A stretch of 64,000 nt of DNA, taken from contig CALJTV010000017.1 in NCBI GenBank assembly GCA_937975645.1, positions 1 through 64,000 on the forward strand, given 5' to 3'. The position numbers and the translations under genes were made by a program. Positions 8,508 through 16,415 of this stretch are shown in pieces. The first letter of the stretch is position 1. Each line of letters begins with the position of its first letter. A model generated the notes under the pieces. It saw only the letters and a list, made by a program, of their open reading frames with translations. It ran no database searches and was not told the origin of the DNA. The DNA is from an uncultured Dehalococcoidia bacterium. Lineage in GTDB: Bacteria; Chloroflexota; Dehalococcoidia; GIF9; UBA5629.

Positions 8508-9715
8508 CTCACTCCTATCGGCAGCCCCAAGTAGTACAGGCTACCATAAGGTTGGGCAGCAATCTTGGTGCGATGGTCGGTCTTTTGCTCTTCATATTTG
8601 AAGCCGGGTGCAGCTCCTGTTTTGCTCATTATATATGCCTTCCATAGCCTATCAAGGACGGACTGGTCGAAGCCATAAACCGAAAACAGTGCTTCATCGA
8701 CAGAGCTGCCTTCTTTCAGGAGGTGAAGAAGCTCAAGCATCTTATCTTTACCATAGCTCTGGATAAGAAACTCCACCAGGCTTTGGCTCTGTGCGTAGGA
8801 TAGGTAGGCATCCTCCGGTCTTGCTGAGAACGGGCTTGAGAGGCTTCGCACGGAGAACAACCTTCCTTCCGCGGCTGCTTTCCTCAGCAGTAGGTCAAGA
8901 GAGACGTCTCTCTCCCCCTCGGCATGCATAGCTAAGCCCTCATTAAGCCAAACTGGCAGGCTCGCCCCGAAAGGGCTGAAAGTTACTTGGTGGATTACCA
9001 TATGGCCAAGCTCATGTGCTATTGCTTTTTTGCCCCAGTTGAGCTGGTTCACCGGGACACCAATTGCGATGATGCCGAACTCGGGGAAGGCAACCCCACC
9101 AGTCCATTCGCGTGGGAATATCATTGCTGCTCTCAGATCTTGAGGGCTGGCATAGATATAAATACGAACCGGTCTTTCCAAACGGGCGCCCGTGTCTGCG
9201 TAAAGCCTATCCAGAGCCTGACTGCAGGCAGCAAGTAGTTCGCTCGCGAAAGACTGGTTGCCCCTGTACCAGAAAAGACTTATCTGACCTTCGGTAAGAT
9301 TCTGCCATGAGTAGCGGGTATCTTGAAACTGCAGCGTATATTTGTCTGTGATCAAGTTGACACCTTTTTGATTTTCGATGATCCACCAGTAATGGATGGT
9401 AGCCCCCATCGGTAGAGCGGCTTTCCTCATATCCCAGCTCCACCTTGCTTCTACTTTTGGGGAGGGTATAAAATCTGGCCAGGCTTCGCTGATAACAGGT
9501 GCATAGTTCATTCTTTCCACTTCATACTGAAGCCTGATCTTGGTGATATCGGTCTGGCTCTGGACTTTGACCTTGAAGACCAGCGATGATGGGAAAACTG
9601 TCTCGGTAGCAGATTCGACCAGTGTTATCTGGTCTGTTTGTTGCTGGGCTGTGATTGAGATAGGCGATGCGATTAAGATGATGAGACCAAGAAATGGGAG
9701 CATATGTCTAATCAT
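8504..9715 (-). CDS. Secreted peptidase MA-family (gluzincin) metallopeptidase
   Basis: Starting from ATG 9715 the protein is 403 residues. The frame is open further upstream, but that part overlaps prfB. ATG 9715 has GGAG 8 nt upstream and begins a clear signal peptide (MIRHMLPFLGLIILIASPI), so I take it as the start. The zinc motif HELGHMVIH with a downstream WLNEGLA (gluzincin third ligand Glu) marks a peptidase MA-like domain of the secreted type. An N-terminal beta-rich domain precedes it. The ATG overlaps the prfB stop by 8 bp and the end overlaps radC by 4 bp. The substrate is unknown; the exported location is inferred from the signal peptide. Confidence 0.85.
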   Translation of the reverse strand: MIRHMLPFLGLIILIASPISITAQQQTDQITLVESATETVFPSSLVFKVKVQSQTDITKIRLQYEVERMNYAPVISEAWPDFIPSPKVEARWSWDMRKAALPMGATIHYWWIIENQKGVNLITDKYTLQFQDTRYSWQNLTEGQISLFWYRGNQSFASELLAACSQALDRLYADTGARLERPVRIYIYASPQDLRAAMIFPREWTGGVAFPEFGIIAIGVPVNQLNWGKKAIAHELGHMVIHQVTFSPFGASLPVWLNEGLAMHAEGERDVSLDLLLRKAAAEGRLFSVRSLSSPFSARPEDAYLSYAQSQSLVEFLIQSYGKDKMLELLHLLKEGSSVDEALFSVYGFDQSVLDRLWKAYIMSKTGAAPGFKYEEQKTDHRTKIAAQPYGSLYYLGLPIGVR

Positions 9716-10821
9716 TTTCTTTCTCCAGTATGTGGTGCAGGTACGCTGTAATAAACTCGTCCAGTTCTCCATCGAGTACAGAGGTGGCATCACCGGTCTC
9801 ATAACCCGTGCGATGGTCCTTCACCATTTTGTAGGGGTGGAGGACATAACTCCGGATCTGGTTGCCCCAGCCAGCTTCGATTCGCGCTCCCTTTAGCTTG
9901 GCTCTTTCTGCCTCTCTTTTCGCCTGTTCAAGCTGGAAGAGACGTGCGTAGAGAACTTTCAACGCATTTTCCTTATTCTGATATTGGGAGCGCTCACTTT
10001 GGCAGCTCACTACCGTACCGGTAGGGATATGGGTTATCCTGACAGCACTACTTGTCTTTTGCATATGCTGTCCGCCTGGTCCGCTGGAGCGGAATGTCTC
10101 GATCTTTAGGTCAGCGGGATCGATCTTGATATCTATTTCCTTCTCGACCTCAGGCAAGACCTCGACCAGTACAAAGGAGGTGTGCCTGGCACGGTCGGCA
10201 TCGAACGGTGAAATGCGGACGAGTCGATGCACACCGTGCTCAGACTTGAGGTAGCCGTAAGCATATTCTCCCTTTACTTCAACAGTAACGCTCTTAATCC
10301 CGGCTTCGTCTCCCGGAGATATATCAAGTATCTCTGTCTGATAGCCACGGCGTTCTGCCCACCTTGTATACATCCTCAATAGCATTTCTGCCCAGTCTTG
10401 GGCTTCTGTGCCACCCGCCCCGGCGTGAATACTTAAAATAGCATCCCTGTGATCGTGTTCACCATCCAGGAGCAGTCTTGTTTCCAGGTTCTTCAGTTGG
10501 GAGGCTAGCTCTGCTGTTTCTCTCCTCACATCATCTGCTGCGGAAGCATCATTTTCTTCGATGATCAGTTCCACCATCTCAAGGAGATCGTTGATCCTCT
10601 TTTCCAGGCCACGCCAAGTGCCAACTATCTCCTTAAGTTCACTAAGCTGACGCATGATGGACTGGGCTTTGCTCGGGTCGAGCCAGAAGCCGGGCTGAGC
10701 TGCTTGTGTTTCAAGCTTGGAGATCTCCTTTTCCTTGACAGCTATGTCAAAGGCGCTCCATTAAATCGGTTATCCTTTGTCGCATGGCTTCTAAGGATTC
10801 TTTTGTCTCCTGCATGTCCAC
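9708..10821 (-). CDS. prfB: Peptide chain release factor 2, with programmed +1 frameshift
   Basis: RF2 terminates translation at UGA and UAA. The reading frame begins at GTG 10821 (GGAGG 6 nt upstream) or ATG 10815 and hits an in-frame UGA at 10749-10747. It continues after a +1 shift in the frame starting with GAC at 10748. The full product would be about 370 residues, which matches the RF2 length. The large second frame shows the RF2 tripeptide SPF (in RISPFDADR, stop-codon recognition) and the peptidyl-hydrolysis motif GGQ (in GPGGQHMQKTS). The codon set at the shift, CUU UGA C, is the classical autoregulatory site: low RF2 favours shifting. The stop overlaps the next gene by 8 bp. Confidence 0.97.
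10746..10759 (-). promoter_or_regulatory. prfB programmed +1 frameshift site
   Basis: Read on the minus strand, GGAG (10759-10756) is followed after 3 nt (CGC) by CTT TGA C (10752-10746). The Shine-Dalgarno-like GGAG at 3-nt distance and the slippery CTT before TGA C match the known RF2 frameshift element. The downstream frame is continuous with the RF2 catalytic region. The site makes RF2 synthesis depend on RF2 level. Confidence 0.95.
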
Positions 10822-10869
10822 TCTCAACCTCCAATTTTCCGTTCTGTCCTGTATTTAGCTGATAATTGT

Positions 10870-11580
10870 TCAGTCGAAAAACCTCTCTTGATATCCAGAT
10901 TGTGTGGCGGGCAACTTCTTTCCGCTAGCGACAAGGTGGGCGAGGCGGGATGGTTCCGGTAAGCGATGGTTCTGGCAGCATTTCAGTATCCATTCTATCG
11001 CCGAGCGCAGGTCGACCTTGTGTCCTATTGACACGTAGACCGGCGTGGTGCTGGTTTTAGTGCGCAGAGCGACGCCGATAACTTCGTCTTTATCCACCAG
11101 CTCGGTATAGCTGCCAGTCTGGTCACCGAGAGCTCCGCATGTCCCGCAAAGGCGAGATTTGGCACAGCCTATAGTAGGAATATCAAGCAGCAAGCCCAGG
11201 TGTGAGGCGATGCCAAATCTTCTGGGATGAGCAATTCCCTGGCCGTCCACAACCAGTAGGTCCGGGGTGATGGAAAGCTTCTGCCAGGCAGCGAGCACCA
11301 GCGGCGATTCCCTGAACGATAGTAGCCCCGGTATATATGGGAAATTAGGTCGCCCTTGCGTTTCTTTGATCTCAACTATCTGGAATTCAGGGTAAGTGAG
11401 CACAACTACGGCAGCTCGAGCTACGCCAGAAGAATCGGGCGCCGAGATATCTGCACCAGCGATGAATCTAGGATTTGAAAGCTTGCTATCTCGACATACT
11501 CGGGATGCCAGCTCGAGCTGGAGTTTTTCGGCTTCTGCAACTGTCAATTGCCAGCTGTGTAGTTCATGTACTTTTGGCAT
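10870..11580 (-). CDS. nfi: Endonuclease V (deoxyinosine 3' endonuclease)
   Basis: 236-residue EndoV, which nicks DNA one base 3' of deoxyinosine and starts repair of deaminated adenine. Signatures seen are FIAGADISAP (about 40-49, first catalytic Asp), YPEFQIVE, IPGLLSFRESP (about 88-98, catalytic Glu) and VDGQGIAHPRRFGIASHLG (about 113-131, second Asp). The C-terminal part contains the conserved TSTTPVYVSIGHKVDL. The length is typical. It is the first gene of the leftward run towards prfB, with 48 bp between it and the prfB start. A TTGCTT-18-TATAAT promoter lies just upstream. Confidence 0.95.
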   Translation of the reverse strand: MPKVHELHSWQLTVAEAEKLQLELASRVCRDSKLSNPRFIAGADISAPDSSGVARAAVVVLTYPEFQIVEIKETQGRPNFPYIPGLLSFRESPLVLAAWQKLSITPDLLVVDGQGIAHPRRFGIASHLGLLLDIPTIGCAKSRLCGTCGALGDQTGSYTELVDKDEVIGVALRTKTSTTPVYVSIGHKVDLRSAIEWILKCCQNHRLPEPSRLAHLVASGKKLPATQSGYQERFFD

Positions 11581-11622
11581 GGCACGTCTTGTGGTGCTAT
11601 TTGGTCAGTAGACTGTGCCGTA

Positions 11623-11652
11623 ATTATAGAACGGTTTGTAGCGCAGAAGCAA
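11623..11652 (-). promoter_or_regulatory. Promoter of nfi
   Basis: On the minus strand, TTGCTT (11652-11647), an 18-nt spacer and a perfect TATAAT (11628-11623) lie about 45 bp before the nfi ATG. The downstream distance and direction fit nfi. Confidence 0.6.
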
Positions 11653-11705
11653 TATACAGGATCCGGCTATTGTGCTTGTGAACAAGCGGTGAATCCTGAG
11701 GTAGC

Positions 11706-11734
11706 TTGACATTTTCACAGCAACAAACTAGCAT
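11706..11734 (+). promoter_or_regulatory. Promoter of the sirtuin gene
   Basis: TTGACA (11706-11711), a 17-nt spacer and TAGCAT (11729-11734) lie about 30 bp before the GTG at 11764. They are back to back with the nfi promoter in the same 183-bp intergenic gap. Confidence 0.6.
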
Positions 11735-11763
11735 TGAAGCATGACTAAAGGTGGGACGGTAAG

Positions 11764-12549
11764 GTGGGCGAAGCTGATATCGAACGTCTGATAGAAAGAG
11801 CCGCTACTTTAATATGCGAAGCAGCGCGTATTGTTGTCTTTACGGGGGCTGGTGTAAGCACAGAGTCCGGTATTCCCGATTTTCGCAGCCCCGGGGGCAT
11901 CTGGAGTAAGTTCGATCCAGATGACTTCACCATCCAGAAGTTCCTCCAAAGCCGTAAGGCCCGGGAGACGCAGTGGCGGTTGCTGGCTGAGGGTAGCCTT
12001 CTGAAGGAAGTTGAACCAAATCCTGCCCACTATGCCATTGCCGAGCTGGAGAGGATTGGCAAACTGTCGTGTGTGATAACTCAAAATGTGGACAATCTGC
12101 ACCAGAGAGCTGGAAATTCTCCACAGAAAGTGTTCGAACTCCATGGGAATATGCGGTGGGTGCGGTGTTTGGGGTGCAATGTACGCTTCCCTATTGAGGA
12201 GGTGCTGAAGCGGGTGGCGATGGAAACGGTGCCGGATTGTACTCTGTGCCATGGTATATTGAAGCCGGACGCTGTGTTTTTTGGTGAGGCGCTTCCTCAG
12301 GCAGTATTGAGTGCCGCCACATCGTATTCACGAAATTGTGACCTGTTTGTTGTGGTTGGCTCTACACTGGTCGTCTATCCTGCGGCTTATATGCCAATGT
12401 ATGCTGTCGAATCAGGAGCCAAACTGGTCATTATCAATCTGACGCCAACGCCTATGGACACTTGTGCCAGTGTAGTCATAAGGGCTAGGGCAGGGGAGGT
12501 AATGCCCAAGATAGTTGAAAGGGTGAAGAGCAACTTGGCGGAAACATAG
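11764..12549 (+). CDS. NAD-dependent protein deacylase, Sir2 family
   Basis: 261-residue sirtuin that removes acyl groups from lysines using NAD. It shows the full signature set: VFTGAGVSTESGIPDFRS (about 27-44, NAD site), TQNVDNLHQRAG (about 104-115, catalytic region), ELHGN (about 122-126, catalytic His) and a zinc site made of CLGC (about 132-135) and CTLC (about 160-163). The start is GTG 11764. An HDAC-type deacetylase and an ADP-forming acyl-CoA synthetase subunit are also encoded in this window, so protein acetylation turnover is plausible. No operon partner is visible. Confidence 0.95.
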   Translation: MGEADIERLIERAATLICEAARIVVFTGAGVSTESGIPDFRSPGGIWSKFDPDDFTIQKFLQSRKARETQWRLLAEGSLLKEVEPNPAHYAIAELERIGKLSCVITQNVDNLHQRAGNSPQKVFELHGNMRWVRCLGCNVRFPIEEVLKRVAMETVPDCTLCHGILKPDAVFFGEALPQAVLSAATSYSRNCDLFVVVGSTLVVYPAAYMPMYAVESGAKLVIINLTPTPMDTCASVVIRARAGEVMPKIVERVKSNLAET

Positions 12550-12662
12550 TGCAGAAATATCAGACCGGCTTTTTGCCCGTAGAGGTGAATCTTTGCAAGG
12601 TATGAAGCAGGTTTTAAGGATGTTGTTCGTGAGGGGTGAATAGATGGTCGGGGGTAAAAGAC

Positions 12663-13793
12663 ATGAATAAGTTGGATAAATTGGTGGCAATTGCTGTAGT
12701 CATTGGATTGATATTTATGGTTGCCCTTGCTAGCTGCTTGCCGGTTGCGAGGTCAAACCTGTCTGGAAACCAGCCACCCACTGCCGTTATAGATTCGGTT
12801 GCACCTACCGAAGTAGCTTATGGAGACCGGGTGACTTTTGTTGGCCACGGGGTAGACGCTGATGGTGATATAGTGGCATATGTCTGGAAATCAAGTATTG
12901 ACGGGGAGCTGAGCACATCAGCCAATTTTGAGACATCTTCGTTGTCTCAAGGGACTCACACTATTTGGTTCAAAGTGCAGGATGATAAGGGCGTGTGGTC
13001 GGCAGAGTTACCTGTAGTGGTGATGGTTGTGCCCCAGGGCGTCTTTAAACCGAGGATAAAAGCGTTTACGGCAGAACCATCGGTTATTACCGAGGGCAGT
13101 TCCTCTGTGTTGAGCTGGAGTGTGTCTGGTGCCAGTGTGGTCACTATTGACCCGGGAATGGGCAATGTTCCAGCAGTCGGTTCGCGGGTAATATCGCCGA
13201 CAAGAACGACGACTTATCTATTGATGGCGAGTAATGATGCTGGCGCTGTAAGCGCGACGGTACAGGTGGCAGTGACATCTGCGTCACTACTACGCAGACT
13301 GGAGCTATACTCAGTAGTTGGGGAGGAAGGGCAGGTAAGAAGAGACGGATATGTTGAGCAAGAGCCTCAGGTGGGCGATACTAAGAATGGCACGCCAGTG
13401 CAGGCTTTCTTAAGTTTCGATATTTCAATGATCCCGGAGCGGGCTATCATCAAGGCAGCTTACCTTGATCTAACTGCGGCATCAACCTTTGGCGAGCCTT
13501 TTAGAAATTTAGGTATGCTGCGTGCTTACGAGTGCCGCTACGGTACTCTGAGCAGCAAAAATTTTGTCGTTAGTCCAAGCGAGGGTGTGCCATTGCACAG
13601 TTTCAGCTTCCTTATTGATGAGCCAGTTACCTCGAGTCTGTTGGTGTCGGCTATTCAGAATAGGGTTAAAGAGGGCAGCACACGTTTTCAGTTGCGCCTC
13701 CAGTTCGATAAGCCGTATTTCTACAACAACCAGGGTGACTATGTGGCATTCTGGGAGGGTAAATCGAGGCTGCTCATTGAATATCAAGAATAA
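12663..13793 (+). CDS. Surface lipoprotein with PKD/Ig-like repeat and DNRLRE-like C-terminal domain
   Basis: From ATG 12663 the product is 376 residues. The frame also opens at GTG 12636, but ATG 12663 leads straight into a signal peptide with lipobox LASC (Cys about 25). The first domain (about 40-130) is PKD-like, with VDADGDIVAYVWKSSIDG. A second Ig-like repeat follows (about 135-210: AFTAEPSVITEGSSSVLSW, then TTTYLLMASNDAG). The C-terminal 160 residues resemble DNRLRE/carbohydrate-binding folds (AFLSFDISMIPERAIIKAAYLDL-type residues, then VSAIQNRV). It is likely an exposed adhesion or polymer-binding protein. Its Ig repeat is closely related to two repeats in the next gene. The precise ligand is unknown. 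Confidence 0.75.
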   Translation: MNKLDKLVAIAVVIGLIFMVALASCLPVARSNLSGNQPPTAVIDSVAPTEVAYGDRVTFVGHGVDADGDIVAYVWKSSIDGELSTSANFETSSLSQGTHTIWFKVQDDKGVWSAELPVVVMVVPQGVFKPRIKAFTAEPSVITEGSSSVLSWSVSGASVVTIDPGMGNVPAVGSRVISPTRTTTYLLMASNDAGAVSATVQVAVTSASLLRRLELYSVVGEEGQVRRDGYVEQEPQVGDTKNGTPVQAFLSFDISMIPERAIIKAAYLDLTAASTFGEPFRNLGMLRAYECRYGTLSSKNFVVSPSEGVPLHSFSFLIDEPVTSSLLVSAIQNRVKEGSTRFQLRLQFDKPYFYNNQGDYVAFWEGKSRLLIEYQE

Positions 13794-13827
13794 CATGGTC
13801 GTTTCGAGGTTCTAAGGAGGTGTATGA

Positions 13828-15228
13828 ATGAAGAAATCGTTAGCATCGGCGCTGGCAATTTTGATGCTTTCCCTTGCAGCCTGTGCACCGGTGACTCCTA
13901 CTGTTGTCGAGAAACAACCGCCGGTGGTCAATTCGTTTGATGCTGACCCGGCGGGCATATTCCAGGGTGAATCGGCAACACTGTCGTGGAATGTCTCCGG
14001 AGCGACGAAAGTGAGCATAGAGCCAGATGTTGGTAATGTGGCACTAACTGGCAGGAGGGTGGTGTCTCCTACCACAACCACTACTTACACTTTGACTGCT
14101 GTTAACGAAGCGGGTACGGTGACTGCTACCGCTCGAGTGGTGGTTGCTGTAGCACCTCCAGCTCCACCACCGCCAGCCAGCCTGCCGGTCATCAATTCAT
14201 TCGCAGCAAGCCCCGGCAGCATATCTTCTGGCGGCTCTTCGACGCTAAGTTGGAATGTATCCAATGCTACTTCGGTCATCATTGATGGTGGGGTTGGTAA
14301 TGTTGGTCTTTCTGGGAGCACAACTGTGTCCCCTGCAGCAACTACCACGTATACTCTGACTGCAAGCAATACTGCCGGAAGCGTCACTGCTATTACCCAG
14401 GTGGTAGTGACGATACCTTCCCCGCCTGCGGACACCACGCCGCCTTCGGTGCCAGTGTTGGCTTCTCCCTCAGCCGGTGCTGTGTTGCCGCAGAAAACGG
14501 TGCCTTGGTCGTTCAACTGGTCTGTCTCCTCTGACCCCGAGAGTGGAGTTAAGCAGTACCATATACAAGTGTACCGCGCGGGGCAGGTACCGTTTATTGA
14601 CGAGTATACCCCAGCAACCAGCTATTCCAGGACGGTGGAGGTTGCTTACGGTTATCTATCCAACTGGCGGTGGAGAGTCAGGGCACAGAACAATGTCGGG
14701 TTGTGGAGCGCATGGTCGGCGGAGCGAAGTTTCACGGTAGAGCCCAGGGTAGCGTATGATTTTATAGAGAAAGCGCCGACGGCTTACTGGTGGAGCATGC
14801 CGGGGGAGCAACTACCGTTTCCCGGGAGCCTTAATGATGACCGTGGCTTTGCCTGCTATAGAACCAACATAAAGCTCAGTGATGGTGTTACCTACAGCAA
14901 GGTGCTGGAGACCCATCCAAGGTGGGTGGATAACGGCTGGATAAGCGGGAAGTATTCAGGTGTATATATACCAGCAGGGGCTAAGTTAAAGGTGAAGATG
15001 GGTATCATCAGCGGCGGCACGGCTGGCAAGGTTAAATTCAGGGCAAATAAGCTGGGTGAGGTTGCGGCGTTGGATCTCGTGATCGCCTACGGCGATGGGG
15101 TCAAGGAAGCTGAAATTGACCTTGGTACCTATGCTGGGCAGACGGTTGATTTTGTTATCGGAGTAAGCACAGAAGGCAGCTCGGCTCAAGACTGGGCAGC
15201 TTGGGTGGAAGCGCGAATAGTCTATTAG
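13828..15228 (+). CDS. Surface lipoprotein with two Ig-like repeats, Fn3-like domain and jelly-roll-like C-terminus
   Basis: 466 residues after a consensus AAGGAGGT ribosome site. The signal peptide has lipobox LAAC (Cys about 19). Two tandem Ig-like repeats of about 80 residues follow (about 30-108 and 118-195). Each has a VxSFxAxPxxIxxGxSxTLSWNVS start and a TTTYTLTAxNxAGxVTA end, separated by a proline-rich linker (APPAPPPPASLP). An Fn3-like part (about 205-305, SDPESGVKQYHIQVY and WRWRVRAQNNVGLWSAWS) precedes a C-terminal domain of about 160 residues that I do not recognise beyond a beta-sandwich look. The gene lies 34 bp after its paralogous neighbour, so the pair is probably one transcript. 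It faces purS convergently, 15 bp apart. Confidence 0.75.
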   Translation: MKKSLASALAILMLSLAACAPVTPTVVEKQPPVVNSFDADPAGIFQGESATLSWNVSGATKVSIEPDVGNVALTGRRVVSPTTTTTYTLTAVNEAGTVTATARVVVAVAPPAPPPPASLPVINSFAASPGSISSGGSSTLSWNVSNATSVIIDGGVGNVGLSGSTTVSPAATTTYTLTASNTAGSVTAITQVVVTIPSPPADTTPPSVPVLASPSAGAVLPQKTVPWSFNWSVSSDPESGVKQYHIQVYRAGQVPFIDEYTPATSYSRTVEVAYGYLSNWRWRVRAQNNVGLWSAWSAERSFTVEPRVAYDFIEKAPTAYWWSMPGEQLPFPGSLNDDRGFACYRTNIKLSDGVTYSKVLETHPRWVDNGWISGKYSGVYIPAGAKLKVKMGIISGGTAGKVKFRANKLGEVAALDLVIAYGDGVKEAEIDLGTYAGQTVDFVIGVSTEGSSAQDWAAWVEARIVY

Positions 15229-15243
15229 AGTACTAACAGTAAG

Positions 15244-15492
15244 CTAGATTTTTTCGAGATCGAAACGGTAGTTTTCGATAACTGGGTTTGCCAACAGTTT
15301 GCGGCACATTTCGTCAGTCAGGCTGCGAGCCTTTTCGAGGTCGTCTTGTTCCAGCCTTATTTCTATGTATTTACCGGCGCGGACATCTTCCACAGTGGTA
15401 AAGCCAAGGTTATGCAGGGCACCTTTGATGGTCAGTCCCTGTGGGTCGTTAACGGTGGGCTTGAGGGTGATGTAGACTTTGGCTAGGTACAT
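15244..15492 (-). CDS. purS: Phosphoribosylformylglycinamidine synthase subunit PurS
   Basis: 82-residue PurS, the small subunit that bridges PurQ and PurL in FGAM synthase (purine step 4). The start YLAKVYITLKPTVNDPQG is the family signature, and TVEDVRAGKYIEIRL follows around residue 34. The ATG overlaps the end of purC by 10 bp. It is the last gene of the leftward purine run. The expected purQ and purL do not follow; the next gene is on the other strand, so they must lie elsewhere. Confidence 0.93.
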   Translation of the reverse strand: MYLAKVYITLKPTVNDPQGLTIKGALHNLGFTTVEDVRAGKYIEIRLEQDDLEKARSLTDEMCRKLLANPVIENYRFDLEKI

Positions 15493-16400
15493 TTCAGTCT
15501 CTCCCCGGTCAGGCGCTCGTAGGCTTGTATATATCTCCTGGTGGTAGCTTCGATGACTTCCTGGGGTAACATCGGCGCCGGCGGCTCCTTGTTCCAGCCT
15601 GACTGGACAAGCCAGTCGCGCACTGGTTGCTTGTCAAAGCTTGGTTGGGCCTGGCCGACCTTATATAGGGCGGCATCCCAGAACCGGCTGGAGTCCGGCG
15701 TGAGCAATTCATCGATCAGGATCAACCCGTTGTCGGCAAAGCCGAACTCAAATTTGGTATCAGCGATTATGATCCCGCGTTTCAGAGCAAAGTCTCTGGC
15801 AAATTTATAGATAGTAAGGCTTTTTTCTTCAAGCTCTAGAGCAATCTCTTTTCCTACAAGATTTTGAAATCCATTCTTGGTCAGCGGCTGGTCATGGCCG
15901 CTTTCAGCTTTTGTTGTCGGAGTAAATATGGGCTCGGCAAGCTCCTGGCTTTCTCTGAGTCCCGAGGGTTGCTTTATACCGCATATGGTTCCGGAATTCG
16001 TGTACTCAGCCCAGGCTGAGCCTGCAAGGTATCCGCGGACAACACATTCCACTGGGATGCGTTCAGCCTTGGTGACCACCATTGACCTCCCGATCAGGTA
16101 ATCAGGGAGGCTTGTCTCGCCGGGAATAAACTTTTCCAAGTCTTGGATGTCTTCCACTGGTTCTATTAAGTGGTTAAATACTATATGGCTTGTCTTGCGG
16201 AACCAGAAACAGGAGAGCTGGTTCAGTACTAGACCCTTATGTGGTATAGCACAGGGCAGCACCACATCGAAGGCTGAGATGCGGTCTGTGCATATGATTA
16301 GCAGCTTATCTCCAAGATCGTAGGTATCGCGAACCTTACCCCTGCAGAATAGAGGGACTGGTAGGTTTGTTTCAAATAGGGTAGATGATATGCTGCCCAT
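15483..16400 (-). CDS. purC: SAICAR synthase
   Basis: Phosphoribosylaminoimidazole-succinocarboxamide synthase (purine step 8, CAIR + Asp + ATP). At 305 residues it is the long, yeast-like type rather than the roughly 237-residue Escherichia coli type. Seen motifs are CRGKVRDTYDLGDKLLIICTDRISAFDVVL-type residues (about 19-48), IPVECVVRGYLAGSAW (about 115-130) and DTKFEFGFADNG with LIDELLTPDSSRFW (about 214-243). It sits between purB (15 bp upstream) and purS (10-bp overlap) in the purine operon. Confidence 0.97.
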   Translation of the reverse strand: MGSISSTLFETNLPVPLFCRGKVRDTYDLGDKLLIICTDRISAFDVVLPCAIPHKGLVLNQLSCFWFRKTSHIVFNHLIEPVEDIQDLEKFIPGETSLPDYLIGRSMVVTKAERIPVECVVRGYLAGSAWAEYTNSGTICGIKQPSGLRESQELAEPIFTPTTKAESGHDQPLTKNGFQNLVGKEIALELEEKSLTIYKFARDFALKRGIIIADTKFEFGFADNGLILIDELLTPDSSRFWDAALYKVGQAQPSFDKQPVRDWLVQSGWNKEPPAPMLPQEVIEATTRRYIQAYERLTGERLKCT

Positions 16401-16415
16401 CCGTCGTTTCGCCCT

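Noticed and set aside
9716-9802. 29-residue N-terminal extension of the metallopeptidase
   Set aside because: It overlaps prfB out of frame, and the signal peptide begins at ATG 9715 with its own GGAG.
10656-10821. prfB as a broken gene because of an in-frame UGA
   Set aside because: The UGA sits in an exact RF2 frameshift element and the second frame is intact.
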